A DNA stretch of 64,000 nt from Agrypnia vestita (Eukaryota; Arthropoda; Insecta; Trichoptera; Phryganeidae): the NCBI GenBank assembly GCA_016648135.1, contig JADDOH010024916.1, forward strand, positions 25,812 to 89,811. The letters run 5' to 3'. A program made the translations under genes and the position numbers. The notes under the pieces were generated by a model, which did not search any database, was not told the DNA's origin, and was given only the letters and a program-made list of their open reading frames with translations. Positions 10,200 through 21,403 of this stretch are shown here, in pieces (position 1 is the stretch's first letter; each line of letters begins with the position of its first letter).

Positions 10200-10865
10200 A
10201 TGAGACTACACAAATACACGAAAAATTTTCGTTAACTTACCAAGCTGCAATGGCGAAATTGGATAACGCGCCATCCCCGGATAGAATGGAGGTCCGTTGA
10301 TAATTTATAAAAATTGTTTAATTACATGGTTGGCGAATTTCGAAAATTTATTATTTTTACTTGTGCGCCATTATAAGATCAAAAAATAAGAAATATTTCG
10401 ACATGGCCGCATCTACAGCTGATATTTTTAAGCCAAATATTGATGTTATTTCACTGCTACCGTGTGTAGTAGCTACTCATCTCGATCTCCGGCTCATCTC
10501 TGCGTCCAAACCACTTGATCATGACATTATACAAACAGTCGAAGAGGGGCGGATTGAATAAACAGCCGAGTTAGTATGATTGTAAACAGATGCCACTGGT
10601 GTTCGGTTATTCCTTCGGGCCACTTCCGCGTGACGTCACAGCGGAACGGCTCGCACATCAATATCTCAATCTCGTGTCCACTTCAAAATGTATATTACAA
10701 ACATAAACATGCCAAGTAGGGAACTACAGCATCTTTCCATTTATCATATTATATGCATCTCTCCATATATGGTGCATATTAATACTAATAGAATCAGGGA
10801 TCGGAATGGAGTACCTATAGAAAAACGGAACATCGGTCGCTTCTGATCATTATAACTGTATATAT
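10200..10865. other. No recognised gene
   Basis: It includes a decayed piece (about 10200-10330) similar to 15115-15290, with CGCCATCCCCGGATAGAATG, part of the tRNA-like foldback family. The remainder shows nothing recognisable; a moderately GC-rich stretch lies at 10600-10680. Confidence 0.45.
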
Positions 10866-10869
10866 TCAA

Positions 10870-11345
10870 GAACACATTCATATTTGTGAAGTTGTAATTT
10901 TTCAGAACAAAGTTCTGTGAAATTTTTAAATCAAATTAATTAATCAATTAGAAAGACATACAGAAAAATCAAATTCACGAAAAAATATTAGGTTACTACT
11001 GGGATTCGAACCCGGGTCACCTCCTTTCTGGGGCCGGTGCTCTGATGGTGATGGTAGCGGTGGCATTGCAAAGTAATTTCAACTACCGTATCAAAAAAAA
11101 AAAAAAAAAAGTGGATTGCTCTATGGACAAAAATAAAAATTAATCAATTAATAAAAATAAGAACTACATATAAGGTCGATATATTCACGGAAACATAGAG
11201 GGTTGCTATAGCTTAGTGGTCAGAGCACCGGCCCCGGAAAGGAGGTGACCTGGGTTCGAATCCCAGTAGTAACCTAATATTTTTTCGTGAATTAGATTTT
11301 TCTGTATGTCTTTCTAATTGATTAATTAATTTGATTATAACTGTA
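10870..11345. mobile_element. Foldback element with tRNA-like modules in inverted orientation, copy 1
   Basis: About 118 bp at 10926-11044 recurs inverted at 11215-11335. Each arm runs from AATTAATTAATCAATTAG through ATTTTTCTGT to a tRNA-like stretch with box B (GGTTCGAATCC). The interior has an A-tract (about 11094-11110). Related copies are at 14615-15075 and, degraded, at 15115-15365. The arrangement looks like two tRNA-derived units joined head to head, or a DNA transposon that captured a tRNA-like sequence. Confidence 0.65.
11204..11277 (+). other. tRNA-like sequence (not a functional tRNA gene)
   Basis: This 74-base segment has an acceptor-like pairing of the two ends (GGTTGCTA with TAGTAACC), a 4-bp D stem (GCTT/GAGC) and a perfect T arm (CTGGG, TTCGAAT, CCCAG). 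No regular 5-bp anticodon stem with a 7-base loop can be drawn. It is repeated in both orientations in the surrounding element, so it is read as a pol III promoter-like module of a repeat. Anticodon identity cannot be assigned. Confidence 0.7.
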
Positions 11346-11539
11346 GTTCATGGGATTATTATAGTGAGATGTTTTTGTGTTATTTTAGATTCACTAAGAA
11401 TGATAAAATATCTAAATTATTATCACGGGTATTGGCTGCTTGAGGAAAGTGAAAACACTAAAAATTAAACAAAGATCTATTAATTAATGATTAATTAATT
11501 ATAACATGAATCAAATTTAACGCTATTCTTTAAATCACA

Positions 11540-11880
11540 CTATTTCGTAATATATCACTAGTATCTGAACACTTTATTATCGCTGGGTAACACTATATTT
11601 ATCACTTGTAGAACATCCAATTCTCGCACATAGTATTTAACGCTCGTATTTGTTTCGCCATTTAGGTAAGTACTCGACTGATTATTTCGCTCGATAGCAC
11701 ACCTGGCCGTCGTCCGCGATTCACTTCGCACTGAACAATCTGTCAAAACAAGACTTCGCGCCGCGGTGCAGTCCCGGAATTTATACCCGAACGCTGGTAA
11801 ATTCGAACTTTAGAGAAGATTATTTTCCTTTCTAGTGTTGAGAAGAAGGTTTCCGTTACTTCTAGACTGTTCTAGGTGAC
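11540..11880 (-). mobile_element. Possible solo LTR
   Basis: Read on the minus strand, a TATA-like TATAAATTCC (about 11783) is followed by a GC-rich transcribed-looking stretch and an AATAAA-like signal near 11575. The layout resembles the LTRs at 18878 and 57364, but the sequence is unrelated and no termini or duplications were found. It could equally be an unrelated promoter-like region. Confidence 0.3.
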
Positions 11881-12073
11881 ATTATTATTATAGAATAATC
11901 GGTATGCGGTATTTATTGTATGCTGCATAAACTATGTATTGCAAATAAGAACTCAACTCTGCGTACATGAAGTTCGATTTGACACACAAGAAAAAAAAAG
12001 ATGTTAATAGATTTAATTTGGTAATAGCAAAACAAGGACTAGAGCTAAATATGTACAACGATTTTCGTATATA

Positions 12074-12557
12074 CAGGGTTATTTGTAAAACATTAATAAC
12101 CTCGCAGGAATATATTCCTACCTTGATTATGAGTCGAAAATTTTGAAGCTATTATGACCTAATATTAATAGTTAAGGAGATATGCGACATCAAAGTTTGC
12201 ATTTTTCTTTCCAATATTTCTGACTTATTTTTTGTACAACGTTGGACTATCATTATAGTAACTTATATCGAATACGAAAAATTCATTCGTTTTCCAATTG
12301 GAATTCGAGGGTTTTTACTTTTTTATTTAACTTGTATTGAAACGAATGAATTTTTCGTAATCGATATGAGTTACTGTAATGATAATCCAGCGTTTTACAA
12401 AAATTAAGTCAGAAATATTGAAAAAAAATTGCAAATTTTGATGTCGCATATCTCCATAACTATTGATATTAGGTCATGATAGCTTGAACATTTTCGACTC
12501 ATAATCAAGGCAGGAATATAGTCCTGCGAGGTTATTAATGTTTTCTAAATAACCCTG
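12074..12557. mobile_element. CAGGGTTATTT long-hairpin MITE
   Basis: The ends CAGGGTTATTTG and CAAATAACCCTG-type are inverted over more than 100 bp, with a second inverted pair nearer the middle, so the 484-bp element folds into one long hairpin. It is flanked by TATA on both sides, compatible with a TA or TATA target duplication and a Tc1/mariner-like origin. Full copies are also at 26766, 38968, 56564 and 60121. Confidence 0.9.
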
Positions 12558-12639
12558 TATATTTTTATAAATGATAGAATGCCAAAATACCTTAACAATA
12601 CAATTAGTCAACACACATAACACAGATACAGACATATAT

Positions 12640-12940
12640 TCCTATAAAACTCAATATCTGTCTGTTCTCTATGTAAATCTACACCGTTTGTCCGATTTGA
12701 CCGAAATTTTGCATACTTATTCATTAGAACCCTGGCGGATAATATAGGCGACATTTCCCCCCTCCTCCTTTACTTCTCCTCCTCCCCTGTTTAAGAATAA
12801 GTTTCCAAATTTTGAGTCCGATGTCGCCTATGTTACCCGCCGGGTCCTAAAGCATAAGTGTGCAAAATTTGAGTCGAATCGGACAAATGGTGTAGATTTT
12901 TATAGAGAACAGACAGACAGACATTTGGTTTTATAGGTAG
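12640..12940. mobile_element. Foldback element with roughly 100-bp inverted repeats
   Basis: The left arm (TATAAAAC, CTGTCTGTTCTCTA, AATCTACACC, TTTGTCCGATT) is repeated inverted at about 12850-12937, around a C/T-rich centre (12757-12790). No coding potential. A possible single-arm relative is at 39940-40010. Confidence 0.75.
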
Positions 12941-13194
12941 GTATAGATATGAAGTTTAAAAATCTGCCGAACCAAACATTTATGATCAATGGAGTGACAT
13001 TTAATGTTTGACTTACAACCAGCGTAAAGTGAGGCGTGGGACGACGATTATGAGGGACACGGTGTATGTACTTGGCTTAAGAAAGCCGAGAGTTTTCTCT
13101 AAAGAGTCTCATTGGAGAAAAAATCCGTATCTCAGAGTCAGAGAATAAATTCTCCGAGCAGAAATTGGCTACAATTTCAAACTGAAAATAATAA

Positions 13195-13860
13195 CCCATA
13201 AAAAACAAGTTTTTATTATACTCCCTTTCGCATTGTCATCAGGTTTCTATACACGCGTCGGGCTAATTTCGAAAAATCCAAAATATACTATAATTATTAA
13301 AAAATTTTAAACGAAAATTTTTTACATCATTTTTATCGTTGCTACGAGTCTGCTTGCAAAGTTTCAGCTTGATTGGATCACGGGAAAAGGGATAAAAAAC
13401 GATTCAAAGTTTTTCGTCGTTGAAAGAAAGGAAGTAAAAAGTTACCAATAAAAACCAAGTTTTTATTATACTCCCTTTCTCATTTACTAGTTGAAACATT
13501 TTTTTTCGCTTAACCTACGCGTTGGGCTTCGGTCGGGCGACGAAAGGAGTAATAAAAAATTTCCAAAAATCCAAAATTATACTATAATCAGGTTTCGCGT
13601 CTACCAGATGCGTTGAAATATTTTCATACAACTTAATAAGTTGTATGAAAAAACCATTCAAAATTTGAAAAATCCAAAAAAAAATTAATTTTTTTTAAGG
13701 TAAATTTGATAGATCTTCTTGATCGTCGCCACGAGTCTGCTTGCAAAGTTTCAGCTCGATTGGATCACGGGTTTAAAATGGATCCAAAGTTTTTTCGTCA
13801 GACAAGAAGACAAGCGGACGCCACGAGTTAATATAAAGTAAGTAAAGAGAGAAGGAAGGA
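13195..13860 (+). repeat. Unclassified repeat family U, tandem partial copies
   Basis: Two copies lie in tandem (about 13195-13445 and 13440-13860). Each has the AACAAGTTTTTATTATACTC start, GCTTGCAAAGTTTCAGCT and GATTGGATCACGGG. The second is followed by GACGCCACGAGTT and a purine-rich tail. Confidence 0.65.
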
Positions 13861-14109
13861 TCATAATAATATATATTTTTAAAAGTACAGTATAGGATTG
13901 AATGGATTGTGGTGGAACTAAAGTTTTGACACTTAAACTTTACGACCTCATAATTCTTTCCACACACTCGTATATAAGGATCTTTGAACTTTAGCTTACA
14001 AGGGAAGGTGCACGCCAGACAGCTTAGCCTCGGGCTAAGGGAGCTAGGGTGGGGGATAGGGGGGGTCATTGGAATCGGAGATATCTACTGCTATTTAAAG
14101 AGTAGCTTT

Positions 14110-14610
14110 TTTAAATTCAAGAACACATTCATAACAAAATCAAAGAACACATTTCTCTTGTTCATTCTTTTAGTATTATTTTCAATATGCCTATGTTTTT
14201 CTGCTAATAATTAAGTCTCTTTTTCTTTTGTTTAAATTTTTTATTTTCTTTTTATATAATTCTTAACATGCCTAAGTTTTAAGAAAAATTTTGAGTGCAG
14301 AATTTTTTTTCCTACTTAATATTAAGTCTCTTTTTCTCTTGTTCATTCTTTATGTATTATTTTTTTAAAATGCCTATGTTTTTCTGCTAATAATTAAGTT
14401 TCTTTTTCTTTTGTTTAAATTTTTTATTCTTTCTTGTTATATAATTTTTAACATGCCTTAGTTTAATTCATAAATATTTATCATTACTCATTCATTTCTA
14501 AATGTGGAGACCTGTAATTGGCCATCTATATTGTATCAATGTTTTCTATGCTTCTTTGTTGTGCTGTTGGTCTTCCATGAATATTAAATAAATAAATAAA
14601 TAAATAAAAA
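14110..14610 (+). mobile_element. LINE 3' UTR with internal duplication and AAAT tail
   Basis: An A+T-rich block with CTGCTAATAATTAAGT and TTTTAACATGCC-type words occurs twice (about 14150-14275 and 14335-14462). The segment ends in AAATAAATAAATAAATAAA (about 14585-14608), the usual tail of LINEs in this window. No ORF2 remnant was recognised. Confidence 0.5.
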
Positions 14611-14614
14611 TATT

Positions 14615-15075
14615 TGTGAAGTTGTAATTTTTCAGAACAAAAAGTTTTCAAAACCAAATTAATTAATCAATTAGAAAGACATACAGAAAAATCTAATCCA
14701 AGAATCCCGGAAAGGAGGTGACCCGGGTTCGAATCCCAGTAGAATCGGGTGTATTAAATGTGTCCAAATAAAATGAATTAATTGTTTAATTCTGGCGTCC
14801 ATATAGCGGTAGAATTACAAAGTAATTACCGTATCAGAAAAGTGGATTGCTATATGGACAAAAATAAAAATTAATCAATTAATAAAAAATGAGAATTACT
14901 TATAAGGTCGATATATTCACGGAAATTTACAAGGCTCCTATAGCTTAGTGGTCAGAGCACCGGCCCCGGAAAGGAGATGACCCGGGTTCGAATCCCGGTA
15001 GTAGCCAAAATATTTTTTCGTGGATTAGATTTTTCTGTATGTCTTTCTAATTGATTGATTAATTTGGTTTTAGTA
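14615..15075. mobile_element. Foldback element with tRNA-like module, copy 2
   Basis: The outer ends (AATTAATTAATCAATTAG near 14660 and its inverse near 15060) match copy 1. The right half has a complete tRNA-like segment (14931-15005) with box B GGGTTCGAATCCCGG. The left half has only its 3' part (about 14703-14745), in the same orientation rather than inverted, so the left arm was rearranged. The interior contains a GTCCATATAGC/GCTATATGGAC inverted pair. Confidence 0.6.
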
Positions 15076-15114
15076 GCTTTTTTATTTTTTCTCATTTATA
15101 ATGCATATCTCAAT

Positions 15115-15365
15115 TGTTCGACCCTTAAGGGATTGCTTTAAAAATGAAAGAAAAATGTTGATCAATTAAAACGCGCCCTCCCCGAATATAGAATGGAGGT
15201 CCGTTGTTTCGAATCTCGGTAGCACTTAAAATATTTTTTCGTTAATTTGATTTTTCTGTAAGTCTTTCCTAATTGGTTAATAAAAATTTGTTTAAAATTT
15301 ACAGAACTTCGTACTGAAATTGCAACTTCAAAATAATAATGCGTTTTCTTTAATATCATATACAT
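15115..15365 (-). mobile_element. Degraded relative of the tRNA-like foldback family
   Basis: Shares ATTTTTCTGT, AAAATATTTTTTCG and the GAATGGAGGTCCGTTG segment with the pieces at 10200-10330 and 14615-15075. The tRNA-like box is eroded to TTTCGAATCTCGG. Confidence 0.45.
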
Positions 15366-16945
15366 TTATTAACACAGTACCAACCTCTCGGAAAATGGAT
15401 TGACACCATCTGACGGCCAACTCTATCACCGCGCGCGCTCATTGGTCAAATGAAATAGCGCGCGCTTCCCCGGCGTCTAGTTTCCTGTTACGCATTTATG
15501 TCCATTTTCACGAAATCACTCCCGTAGATTGCGGGAAAGCGAGAGGAAAGATGTCACGCATCAAAAACATGCAGGATAATTTCGAAAGAAAGTTTAAATT
15601 AATTATCCTATTTATATTTTAGGGCTATTCTGCATCGGCAGTTAAATAAAATAGAGATCGTTAAGGACTATTTGTTTTTCTGTTCGTTCTATCTTAAACT
15701 ACTTAACACTGTATTTCGTTAACTGCTACGAGTAATAAAATCGCGCTACTTAATCGCTGTCAGTCGTCCAGAACTTATCGGCTGTTCTAGCCGCTCGTAC
15801 ATCACGTTTATAACCTTTGCCTATTCCATAGAATGTTCCATGGCGAAGAAAAGAGTTTAACGTTGCTAATATTAATGGGACATGTCTTCGTCTGCTGTTT
15901 GCATTAAATCTTTTTGGCTCTAACATCTGGTAACAAGATAAAGCTGATCTATCATTATGCATCATTTGAAAAAAATATACGGTGAAGTAGCAGTGGTAAC
16001 GACTAATTTGTATTCCACCCTAGAATGCTTGAGTTTATCTGATTAGTTTGGCTGATTTACAACTAGTAGGGAAACCACGTATATGAGATGTATTAATTAT
16101 TTTATTATTGCAATACCAAACATGTGCTTATGTTTTATATATGTGCTGCCAGACGGATATTTTTGGAACACGGTTCATTTTTTGTTTTTGTTGTAAATTA
16201 AAATAAATTATTTAATTAAGAATATTTAACTCATGACACAATTCAGAATATTTTAGACTATTCTTTTAGATAATAGACATTATAAAAATAATTTTCAGGT
16301 GTATTCTAGTGTAAATGTTAATAATTCAGAAGAATGTCATGTACCTACATATAAAAGTAATATTTTTTCAATTGATTGAGCAACATTGTAGATTGACATT
16401 TTTAAAAAATATTGACTATTTTATTTGTATATATCTACTTAACATATAACACCCTGACTGGGTGTTATTTATCCACGAGAAAGAGGAATATTTAGAATTT
16501 AAATGGTCAAAAATGACAAAAAATATTAATAGTTAAGTAAAATGATAATAAGTAGTAAGGTCTTTAAAAGGAAACACCGTTGAGAGTTAAGTTAAGAAAG
16601 GAGTCCAAAATAAAATGGGTATAGAAAAACAATATTCGGTATACAGTTCACGAAAATAAAGGGTGATGTGTTTGAAAATGATTTACTGAAGATATTGGTA
16701 ATTTTACAATTGATAACTGCTCTTGAATACATGTTTGTATGTTTCGGAAATGTTATTTAATCAAAAGTATATCAATACCTACTTTTCTCTATATCTCCCG
16801 TAAGGTAGTGAAACGTGAACTTAAAATACCAAGCTAACCTTATTTAACCAATCTAACCTATGTCAGAAGTTATAGGCGTCACAGTGTGATACGGGAATCA
16901 CTAAAAGAGACAAAAAGGAATACGTAGGTTAGGGGTATCTTTACT
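15366..16945. other. No recognised gene
   Basis: Contains a CpG-containing stretch (15430-15480, with GCGCGCGC twice) and a small hairpin TAACACCC/GGGTGTTA at 16447-16467. The 71-codon minus-strand frame at 15750-15965 has no recognisable similarity. Confidence 0.5.
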
Positions 16946-16948
16946 ACT

Positions 16949-17376
16949 AACAAGGCGAAGGATATTATTGTCACTGCTACCACCAAGGCTAAGGATGTCC
17001 TCGTCACTGCTATCACCATGACGAAAGGTGTCCTTATCACTGCTACCACCAAGGCTAAGGATATCCTTGTCACTGCTATCACCATGACGAAAGGTGTCCT
17101 TATCACTGCTACCACCAAGGCTAAGGATATCCTTGTCACTGCTATCACCATGACGAAAGGTGTCCTTATCACTGCTACCACCAAGGCTAAGGATATCCTT
17201 GTCACTGCTATCACCATGACGAAAGGTGTCCTTATCACTGCTACCACCAAGGCTAAGGATATCCTTGTCACTGCTATCACCATGACGAAAGGTGTCCTTA
17301 TCACTGCTACCACCAAGGCTACGAGAATTATTATCACATCTACCACCATAGCGAAGGATATCATTATCACTGCTAA
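16949..17376. repeat. 33/66-bp minisatellite
   Basis: About thirteen 33-bp monomers alternate between two types, giving a 66-bp higher-order unit (one half starts ATGACGAAAGGTGTCCTTAT, the other AAGGCTAAGGATATCCTTGT). The outer monomers are the most divergent. Because 33 is a multiple of three and the monomer lacks stops, one plus frame (140 codons) and two minus frames (236 and 166 codons) stay open across it. These frames are by-products of the repeat, not evidence of genes. Confidence 0.92.
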
Positions 17377-17571
17377 AAGCGTAAACGTAAATGTGCGCCA
17401 TATTTCAAGTCGCATAGATATTAATATGTACCTACCATGATGAGAATATAGTCTTGATGGGCATGCAATATGTAGGTAATTATAATAAATTGCAGTGTTA
17501 ATATAAGGATATATAATTTCAAAATAGTAATAAAGCTTGTACTCGTATAAATCACATTGATTATTTTCAAC

Positions 17572-17609
17572 GTCGACCGGTTTTGACACAATCGCATCTC
17601 CGTCAGGAC
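17572..17609 (-). ncRNA. Decayed hammerhead motif
   Basis: Minus strand: GUC, CUGACGG, stem GAUGC/GUGUC with loop GAUU, AAAAC, loop CG, GUC, GAC. The architecture is complete, but A9 is G and G12 is A in the core. No Penelope coding sequence was recognised beside it, so it marks an otherwise unrecognisable element end. Confidence 0.5.
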
Positions 17610-17614
17610 GGACG

Positions 17615-18870
17615 CAGAATAATTTAGTAATAAATTAACGCACACAATTAATAATGTTCGATATTCGTGGCTTCACTTTGGCACAGAAATCGATTTTACG
17701 GAATATTGTTCTTTTTCTTATGTGACACCATTGATTTGTCTCTATCGAAATTTATCCTACCTTCCATAGTACCAGTTACCTTTTCGTTTCGACTATAGTC
17801 TCGCTATCTCGTTGTTGAAGTGGCAGGAAAAACTCTCTCGCTTCCTGCCCTAAAAATTCTTGTCTCGTTTTGTATTTAATTGCATTATAGATTCTCTCGT
17901 CTCATCACCGCCGGACTACTAGATTATCGCGCGTTGGATCCAACGGAGTGAACTAGGTGTTTGGTGAGGTGACAGCTGGAAGCGGCGCCGAGAGACAATA
18001 AGATGAGTCGAAACGTCCCTTTCTCGACCATGCAGTCCACTTCTCGTCTCGTCCCTTAACCTCCGTTATCCTTAATCCCATTTCCCTCCAAATATTACAC
18101 AAAAAAAATTGGCGTCCCGAAAAACTTGTGGTTCACCTGAATGGACCGATTTTCATCTAGAAAATCTGGATGACGGGATCTGTAACCTCGAAAGAATTAC
18201 ACCCCATACGCCTCGTTGCTGAAAGAGGACGATTGATTGAATACCGATAACTATGTTGATAGCAGCCTCGGCTTTATCTTCGGTAGCTGATCGCCGAGTC
18301 GCGGAACGCCCTGTGAATGTTAAGTCGGCAAAAATAAATAAAACACACCGCGAAAGGAGGACGCATACCAAAGTGTTTTTCAGACGTTCAGATCCGCCCC
18401 GTTATTCGCGACTAATTTATCAACTGGTTACTCTTTGTCGTTTATTTTATTTTACTAGTCTAGTCTAAGTATTTAGACCGGGAATCTTCAAACGGTTTCA
18501 AGAAAGGGGCACAGGAAGAAACAAAGTTTATATATTTTTCATTTTATCTAAATTTTGTACTTTATGTTTGCGCGCTGACTATTTTGAGATATTTTCAGCA
18601 TATCAACAAAATAAGCAATAGACCTACCTACATTAAGTGCCGAACTTCTTAAAATTTCGAAATTTTTTGATGTGTCGTATATCTATCGGGGAAATTTGTG
18701 CAGAAGTTTTGATATTAATTTGTTGTGCCAGAATGATTAGAGCAACTAGAGAGAACGACTAGAGCAAGTATAGAACTAATGATAAAGTTCAGATGTACAG
18801 CATCAAAAAAGAAATAATTTTATTTAAATACAAGGAATGAATACAGACAAGAAATTCGAGCATGTCAACA
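17615..18870. other. Non-repetitive region without recognised gene
   Basis: It is somewhat richer in G+C than most of the window (17750-18470). Short frames at 18153-18371 (minus) and 18253-18468 (plus) overlap and resemble nothing known. It could be host regulatory or intronic DNA. Confidence 0.4.
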
Positions 18871-18877
18871 AATATAT

Positions 18878-19440
18878 TGTAACGACGTTAAAAATAATCT
18901 GTCACATGTCACAACAACACTATCGAAGATTCCGGAATGGCCTAGCTACTAATCTACGGCTTTCGGGAAGCATCGAGAAGCATCTATAGAGGCCTTGTAG
19001 CCACGAGAAAGTTCTCTTAAACACTAGGAACGCCTGCAGGGTTCGATATCAACATTTGACAGATATAAATAGGACCGCGTGCGAGAGTAAAGTTGTTGTT
19101 CTTAGCGCGCTTGACAGTGGAACAGATGCGAAGGCAGCCGCGAGTTGCTAAGGCCAGTGTGGCCAGGCAAGCGATAATTCGACAGCGAATAATCTGGAAA
19201 GTTCTTACGTAGCGGAATCGGAGCGTGCGGAATGGATGGAATGTTTTAGTGAATAGTGAATAAATTGTAAAAGCGATTATAAAGTGTCTATTTACGAGTG
19301 AAAAATTAACAAAATATTTTAATTTAGATAAAAGCATTAAGTTAAATAGTGTTAAGTGACTTTGTACGCGTTTTTTTAATTAATTAATCAGTATTTGATA
19401 AATCTTTATTAAATTCGATTATTATAGCGTATTTTCTTTT
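18878..19440 (+). mobile_element. Solo LTR (3' end eroded)
   Basis: Starts TGTAACGAC and has a TATA-like TATAAATAGGACCGCG near 19063. It continues with GCGCGCTTGACAG, CAGCGAATAATCT and AATAAATTG/AATAAAG-type signals. It matches 57364-58422 over most of its length, so the two define one LTR family. No internal retroviral-like coding region or second LTR is adjacent. The Gypsy or BEL assignment is not possible from the LTR alone. Confidence 0.7.
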
Positions 19441-19779
19441 GAAGGAATATAGTCTTGGCCAGATAGAACGACTCGGCAGTTTCTAATCAGAAATTTGGAC
19501 GCATTATGAAGAATGTCAGGAGATGCTTTTTCATGCTCGTAATATGCAAGAATATAGTTAAAATATAAATGTCAACTAAAAGAGATACTGTGGGGGGAGG
19601 GGGGATAAAGTATTATATGTGATATTAATTTTAATTACCAGTGTGTTCACCTTAAAATTGTCACTAATAAGGATCAATTGCGAACATTGACAAGAAAAGG
19701 AGAAAGCAAAAATTAAATACGACGGAGTCTTCTGTTGTTTTTTCGGTCAGATTTTGACGCTAAGAATGGATGAACTGCA

Positions 19780-20365
19780 GATCTTACTTACTTACCATCA
19801 CGCCGTTTCCCCGTGGGGGTAGGCAGAGAGGATAGAGCGCCATACTCTTCTGTCCTGACATACAACTTTCGCTTCGTCTACATTCATACATCTTCGCATG
19901 CGAGCTCGACGGTTGTTCAGGCTTCTAACAGGACCATCTTCTAGTATCTGGTTAATCTGGTCATGCCACGTCTTCCGTGGTCGCCCTCTCTTTCTGGCGC
20001 CGTCAACACTTGCATCATATATCTTTCTTACCATTCTTTCCTCATTCATCCGCTCAACGTGCCCAAACCACCTGAGTGACCCTATTTTTATTCTCTGTAT
20101 TATGCTACGATCAGCTTTACATTCATTCCTAATATCTTCATTCTTTACTCTATCATACATGGATTTACCACACATACGTCTAAGGGACCTCATCTCCACT
20201 GCATTCAATCTACTTTCGTTCCTCTTCTGCCAGCTCCAGGCTTCACTTCCATAAATTAGTGTCGGTACCAGAACTCCATTATGTACCGCCAGTTTTGCCT
20301 CGTTAGACATATTTCTATTAGAAATTATTGCATTCAAAGCACCGTTCACCCTATTCCAGATCTAT
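19780..20365 (-). mobile_element. 5'-truncated LINE with TAAG tail
   Basis: The element is read on the minus strand from about 20365 to a (TAAG)n-like 3' end at 19780-19797. It contains an open 183-codon ORF2 C-terminus. A degraded homologue is at 25200-25700. Confidence 0.85.
19798..20349 (-). pseudogene. LINE ORF2 C-terminus (post-reverse-transcriptase region)
   Basis: The translation begins WNRVNGALN in the still-open upstream codons and contains LIYGSEAW, RRMCGKSMYDRVKNEDIR, IGSLRWFGHVERM, GRPRKTWHDQI and a terminal RRVWRSILSAYPHGETA. Block order and spacing are those of the region after the RT palm in RTE/Jockey-like arthropod LINEs (thumb plus the WxGHV..RM and GRPxxxW motifs). The catalytic RT and endonuclease are missing through 5' truncation. 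The lack of stops suggests a fairly recent insertion. Confidence 0.88.
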
Positions 20366-20394
20366 TTTAACAGAATGTTTAGTTCACTTACTAA

Positions 20395-20600
20395 GAACCA
20401 CTACCAGATTTAGGGTCTACCGGTTCCGAGGCGTACCCGTCTCTTCGTCAGGACCAACACTACACTACTATATTCACAAGACTGTACACCTCGACCATAG
20501 TATTGTTAAACTTTCACCAATATTGATCACGTGCGTGTTAATCTTGTCAGAGTCAAACGTGCACTGATTAGCCTACTAAACATTCAGGAATCTGCCGGGA
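20395..20600 (-). mobile_element. Penelope-like 3' end, second copy of the 2700 subfamily
   Basis: Shares with 2700-2880 the CGGUAGAC end, hammerhead stem II and downstream sequence. It directly abuts the 5' end of the LINE at 19780-20365. No GIY-YIG remnant is visible. Confidence 0.55.
20414..20455 (-). ncRNA. Hammerhead motif, catalytic A mutated
   Basis: Minus strand: GGUC, CUGACGA (20451-20445), stem II closed by GAG/CUC, GGAAC where GAAAC is expected, CG, GUA, GACC. Stem I has four pairs. The GAA box is changed while the CUGANGA box is intact, the reverse of the related copy at 2726-2766. Confidence 0.6.
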
Positions 20601-20689
20601 GAGAGTGAGAGGGGGCGGGGTCTAAAGTGGGTGTTACCAAATCTTTTGTGAAAGTTAAATTAAACATTAAAAAATAAATTAAACAAATT

Positions 20690-21403
20690 AAGGGCTATAT
20701 GGAAAATAATGTTAATGCTCTAAATATTAATAATATTAATAATATCATGTGTTGTAATAATATTCTACAAACGTCAAGGCTAACGAAACTCTGTGATAGA
20801 CGTATAATAGCTGACTTAATTTTTCTATTCAAAATAATTAATAGTAACAGGTTGGATGCACCTGACCTCCTATCGCTTATTACAATCAACGTGCCACAAA
20901 GGCATACCCGTTCCCAAAATACTCATTTTTGCAACAAAACGAATACTGCGCACTTCCAACACTGTACGATTAACAGATTACTTACACTAGGGAACGAATA
21001 CGCACACATATCGGATATCTTCAGTGTTACATTAGAGTGCTACCGTACTCATCTCAATAAATACTTCTTAGAGAAATAAGGCAGTCCATTTTAGTTTCTA
21101 ACTCTGTTGCTACATAATTTCATAAATTGTAATTAATTCACATTTGTCAACTTTTTCATACTATTGAATATATATTACTTCTTCTTAATACTTTTATTGT
21201 ATATTTACTCTGTAATTATTTTTTTTTATCTCTGTTATTTTATGCTTACTTTTGACATTATTGTTATTTTATATTAACTCTATATTCTACATATTTTATC
21301 TTTATTATCTTATACTTACTCTCATTTTATATTATAAGGTAATTAGTAAAAACATCAAATTACTGTAATAGGTTTTGTAACTGTTGAAATAAATAAATAA
21401 ATA
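20690..21403 (+). mobile_element. LINE 3' end with AAAT tail
   Basis: A 126-codon ORF2 C-terminus is followed by a roughly 300-bp AT-rich 3' UTR and ends AAATAAATAAATAAATA (21388-21403). It is 5'-truncated in or after the RT domain. A related end lies at 25900-26460. Confidence 0.8.
20699..21079 (+). pseudogene. LINE ORF2 C-terminal fragment (CR1/Jockey-like)
   Basis: The protein contains LCDRRIIADLIFLFKIIN, LDAPDLLSLITINVPQRHTR and TINRLLTLGNEY, ending in LNKYFLEK. The order RR-adL-fLfKi, then a di-pLL-I-vP-R block, then the terminal basic helix is typical of CR1/Jockey LINE ends. It is open throughout but lacks all RT catalytic motifs. Confidence 0.8.

Noticed and set aside
11204..11277. 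Functional tRNA gene
   Set aside because: The T arm and acceptor pair, but no standard anticodon arm can be folded, and the sequence is repeated within a mobile element.
16879..17589. 236-codon minus-strand gene encoding a repetitive membrane-like protein
   Set aside because: The frame exists only because the 33-bp monomer lacks stops; two other frames over the same array are equally open.
18001..18020. Hammerhead GAAAC-like box (GTCGAAACGTC)
   Set aside because: No CUGANGA box precedes it at a suitable spacing.
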